Positions 61,629-64,000 of a stretch of 64,000 nt of DNA are shown piece by piece. The DNA comes from an uncultured Kordiimonas sp. GTDB lineage: Bacteria; Pseudomonadota; Alphaproteobacteria; Sphingomonadales; Kordiimonadaceae. The translations under genes and the position numbers were made by a program. Below the pieces are notes generated by a model. That model saw only the letters and a list, made by a program, of their open reading frames with translations. It ran no database searches and had not been told where the DNA came from. Every line of letters starts with the position of its first letter. The first letter of the stretch is position 1. Location: the NCBI GenBank assembly GCA_947492375.1, contig CANLMI010000001.1, positions 806,001-870,000 of the forward strand, read 5' to 3'.

Positions 61629-62150
61629 ATGAAATTCAGCTTTTCACTTATCACACTTGCGTTGTTTTTGCTTACATCTAATTCAGCAAACGGCGATGTC
61701 GTTGCTTCAACACCAGATCACTATACCTTAAAACAAGAAGCTATATCCTCGCTTTCCCCCGATCAAGTTTGGCAGAAACTGATACAGCCAAATACATGGT
61801 GGCACCCTGATCATACCTATTCGGGAAAATCAAAAAACCTGTCATTAGTTCCAGAGGCCGGCGGGCTTTGGCGCGAAGACTGGGATGGTGGATCAGTTTT
61901 TCATGGGTCTGTATTACTTGTAATTCCGGGCAAGCAGATCCGCCTTAATGCCCCCTTTGGCCCCTTACAAGAACTTGGGGTAAATGTGGTGTGGACAATC
62001 ACAATATCAGCGCACAAAGATGGCAGTAAGATTGTGTTCGACGAAATTGCAAATGGCACGAATGCAAGCAAGTTAGATACAATTGCCCCTGCTGTAGATT
62101 TTGTTAAAACCGAAGCAATTAAACGACTGGCTGGCAACTCCAAACCATAA
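61629..62150 (+). CDS. Exported SRPBCC/START-like protein
   Basis: 173 residues with a signal peptide (LITLALFLLTSNSANG). The SRPBCC fold is suggested by SPDQVWQKLIQPNTWWHPDH and GSVFHGSVLLVIPGKQIRL, as in polyketide-cyclase-like hydrophobic-ligand proteins. The AGGAAGAA ribosome site precedes the ATG. Follows the NTF2-like gene by 27 bases, so both may be co-transcribed. Ligand unknown. Confidence 0.82.
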   Translation: MKFSFSLITLALFLLTSNSANGDVVASTPDHYTLKQEAISSLSPDQVWQKLIQPNTWWHPDHTYSGKSKNLSLVPEAGGLWREDWDGGSVFHGSVLLVIPGKQIRLNAPFGPLQELGVNVVWTITISAHKDGSKIVFDEIANGTNASKLDTIAPAVDFVKTEAIKRLAGNSKP

Positions 62151-62181
62151 TATATTGCAGCAGTTTTTCGCACATATTCTG

Positions 62182-62991
62182 TTATGTATTTTTGCTTTTC
62201 TTAAATGGCACAATTAAACACCACAGGATATTCTTTGGCTTGTCATTTTGATATTCAGATAAGCCAATTGTCATGCCTTTATGGCCGTCGGATGGTTGGG
62301 CGGTATATGTCTTAAAGATGAAATCCCATATGGTTAGAAAAAACCCATAATTGCTATTGGTCTCATTCATTTTAACCGAATGATGAACTCGGTGAAAATC
62401 AGGCGTTATGATAAAACGCCTAAGCCACCGATCTACACCGAACGGCAATCTATAATTTGCATGATTAAACAAAGAACCTGCATTCAGAATAACTTCAAAA
62501 ATAATCACTGCAACAACCGGAACGCCAAGCAAGATAACCCACAGAATTTTATACAGCATGGATATGATGATCTCTACCGGATGAAATCTAACACCTGATG
62601 TTACATCAAGATCACGGTCAGCATGATGAACTTTGTGAAGGCGCCACAGAAGCGGTACTTTATGCATCAACACATGCTGAAAATAAATTAATAGATCTAG
62701 TAATATTATCGCTATTATAGCTTTCAGCCATACTGGCAATTCTATGACCGACAGCAAACCCCAGCGATGCTCTTGTGCCATTATGGCCGCTTCAGTAGCA
62801 ACAAATGGAACAACCAGCCGTAAAGCCGCAGAATTCAAGATAACAAGCCCGAGATTAGAAAACCAACGCCCACCCCTTGCCATTACTCGGGGCCTACGTG
62901 GAAAGGCATATTCCAAAACAGCCATAATGATAAACACACCCAAAAATGCGCTTAACCGTATGGCTGTTTCATTCGCTTCAATAAACATCAT
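62182..62991 (-). CDS. Fatty acid hydroxylase/sterol desaturase-family membrane enzyme
   Basis: 269 residues with about four hydrophobic helices and the eight-His diiron motif set: HVLMHKVPLLWRLHKVHHAD (HxxxH and HxxHH), FNHANYRLP and FHRVHHS. The enzyme would hydroxylate or desaturate a membrane lipid. Substrate not deducible. No carotenoid or hopanoid genes are adjacent. Confidence 0.9.
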   Translation of the reverse strand: MMFIEANETAIRLSAFLGVFIIMAVLEYAFPRRPRVMARGGRWFSNLGLVILNSAALRLVVPFVATEAAIMAQEHRWGLLSVIELPVWLKAIIAIILLDLLIYFQHVLMHKVPLLWRLHKVHHADRDLDVTSGVRFHPVEIIISMLYKILWVILLGVPVVAVIIFEVILNAGSLFNHANYRLPFGVDRWLRRFIITPDFHRVHHSVKMNETNSNYGFFLTIWDFIFKTYTAQPSDGHKGMTIGLSEYQNDKPKNILWCLIVPFKKSKNT

Positions 62992-63014
62992 TCAATGCCG
63001 ATATTCGCGTAGAT

Positions 63015-64000
63015 TTATTCAATTTGATTGCCATGAATATCAAGCTCGACCACTTCGCCGCCAGCGAACTCGGTAACAGGGCCAAGCTGTGATGCTTTAT
63101 CACCAACGATCACATAAACCATCTGATCCTCCACGAGGTATTCATCGGCAATTCGCTTGAAATCGGCAAGCGTCATATCCAACAGCTCTTGCTGGTCTTC
63201 TTCAACATACTTTTTACTTTTACCGTATTTGGAAATAGTTCTAAGTGTGCCTAATTTGGCGCGCAAGCTTTCAAAGGCACGCGTGTTTTCTTTAACCAGT
63301 TTTTGTTTCGTGGTGGCAACACCGTCGTCCGAATAATCCCGGCCATAATTTGCAATCATATCTCGAATAATTTCCAAAGATGCCTTGGTGGCATTGGCAC
63401 GAACGCTTGTGCTTGCGGTAAAGGGTTGCACGGTCTTCCCATTACTAACGCGTGAAAATGCACCGTATGTATAGCCTTTTTCAATGCGAAGCGTTTGCGC
63501 GAGATCACCACTAATACCGCCGCCTAATTTCTCATTCGTGAAATCGAGTTTGTTGGCGTTATCATCAAGGTTAGAAAGCGTGAGTTTACCAATATTGATA
63601 ACGCTTTGCTTACTACCTGGAACATCAATAAAGAATACTTTGCCAGCGTTTCCTGTTTGATCTGGCACGCTATAGGACGGAGCCTGCGCATTATCGCCGT
63701 CAAACTTTTCAGCAAGTTTCCTTAGTGCTTTTGCCGCTCGTTCCTCGCCGATATCACCAGCAACATTTATCCTTGCCGTCATACCTAACAAAGACTTGTG
63801 AAACACTTCCAAATCAGAAAGGGCGATTGATGAGGCCGTTGTTAGGGTACCATTTTGTGCATAACCGAGCGGATGTTGATCGCCGTACATAAGCTTTCTA
63901 AAGTTGAGTGCCGCAATAGCGCGGGGCTGGGCTTCCCTGCCCTTTATTGCTGTTAAGGCCGCGGATTTAACACGCTCAAACCCTGCCTGCTCAAACCGCG
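63015..64000 (-). CDS. M16-family peptidase/processing-protease homologue (C-terminal part)
   Basis: The frame stays open to the window edge, so the true start lies beyond it. The visible part (about 328 residues) includes FERVKSAALTAIKGREAQP and LNFRKLMYGDQHPLGY, typical of the middle of M16 peptidases, then a C-terminal M16 domain (LTLSNLDDNANKLDFTNE, GISGDLAQTLRIEKGYTYG). The zinc-binding HxxEH half is not visible here, so activity cannot be judged. Confidence 0.87.
   Translation of the reverse strand, partial: RFEQAGFERVKSAALTAIKGREAQPRAIAALNFRKLMYGDQHPLGYAQNGTLTTASSIALSDLEVFHKSLLGMTARINVAGDIGEERAAKALRKLAEKFDGDNAQAPSYSVPDQTGNAGKVFFIDVPGSKQSVINIGKLTLSNLDDNANKLDFTNEKLGGGISGDLAQTLRIEKGYTYGAFSRVSNGKTVQPFTASTSVRANATKASLEIIRDMIANYGRDYSDDGVATTKQKLVKENTRAFESLRAKLGTLRTISKYGKSKKYVEEDQQELLDMTLADFKRIADEYLVEDQMVYVIVGDKASQLGPVTEFAGGEVVELDIHGNQIE

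Overview
This window reads as the chromosome of an aquatic-type alphaproteobacterium (inference). The reasons are an Atm1-type ABC exporter with the alphaproteobacterial N-terminal pattern, a tatD/metallo-beta-lactamase gene pair, an isoquinoline-oxidoreductase-type molybdenum hydroxylase, a rhizobial-type glpSTPQ-DUF2160-glpV glycerol importer and an Agrobacterium PhrB-type iron-sulfur photolyase. No rRNA, tRNA or CRISPR array was seen.

Layout. 1-8.8 kb: housekeeping and metabolic genes (TatD, MBL hydrolase, retropepsin-like protease, Atm1-like exporter, IorAB, acyl-CoA ligase). 9-11.6 kb: remnant right end of an older integrated element, made of a phage-gene relic, a secreted DUF4344-type zinc peptidase and a small HTH-like gene. 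11.7-26.6 kb: an apparently intact prophage of about 14.8 kb with no recognisable integrase, terminase, portal or tail gene. It carries a repressor/Cro-like switch, a C5 methyltransferase, a Gp49-like protein, an HUH rolling-circle Rep, a short FtsK/HerA-like packaging ATPase, a candidate major capsid protein, about ten tiny one-helix membrane proteins, a beta-helix spike and a SleB-type cell-wall hydrolase. This is the gene set of a tailless membrane-containing (PM2/FLiP-like, double-jelly-roll) virus. It is bounded by an 18-bp direct repeat that resembles the XerC half of a dif site. The left copy lies inside the 3' end of the repressor gene.

26.7-33.3 kb: a light/DNA-repair island with three photolyase/cryptochrome paralogues, an SDR, a renalase-like FAD oxidoreductase, a DUF2256 mini-protein and a TIGR03643-type protein. 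One paralogue ends in a sliding-clamp-binding motif. 33.5-46.2 kb: an amidohydrolase with a divergent membrane-anchored AraC regulator, ClbS/DfsB-like protein, orphan MacB-type permease, DUF1826 protein, secreted aspartoacylase-like enzyme, a three-gene ABC exporter with DUF3526-type permeases and an HGSNAT-type acyltransferase. 46.2-55.1 kb: a metal-homeostasis region with a TonB receptor behind a Fur-like box, two related HxCxxC/RAPP mini-proteins, a Fur/Zur-type regulator, PhoX, MerC, an ABC ATPase and FtsX permease with a His-rich loop, a DUF3299 protein and a DsrE protein.

55.2-61.1 kb: the glycerol ABC importer, whose two ATPases have complementary degenerate motifs. 61.1-64 kb: secreted NTF2-like and SRPBCC proteins, a fatty-acid-hydroxylase/sterol-desaturase family protein and the C-terminal part of an M16 peptidase running off the window.

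All family calls come from reading motifs; no database search was possible.
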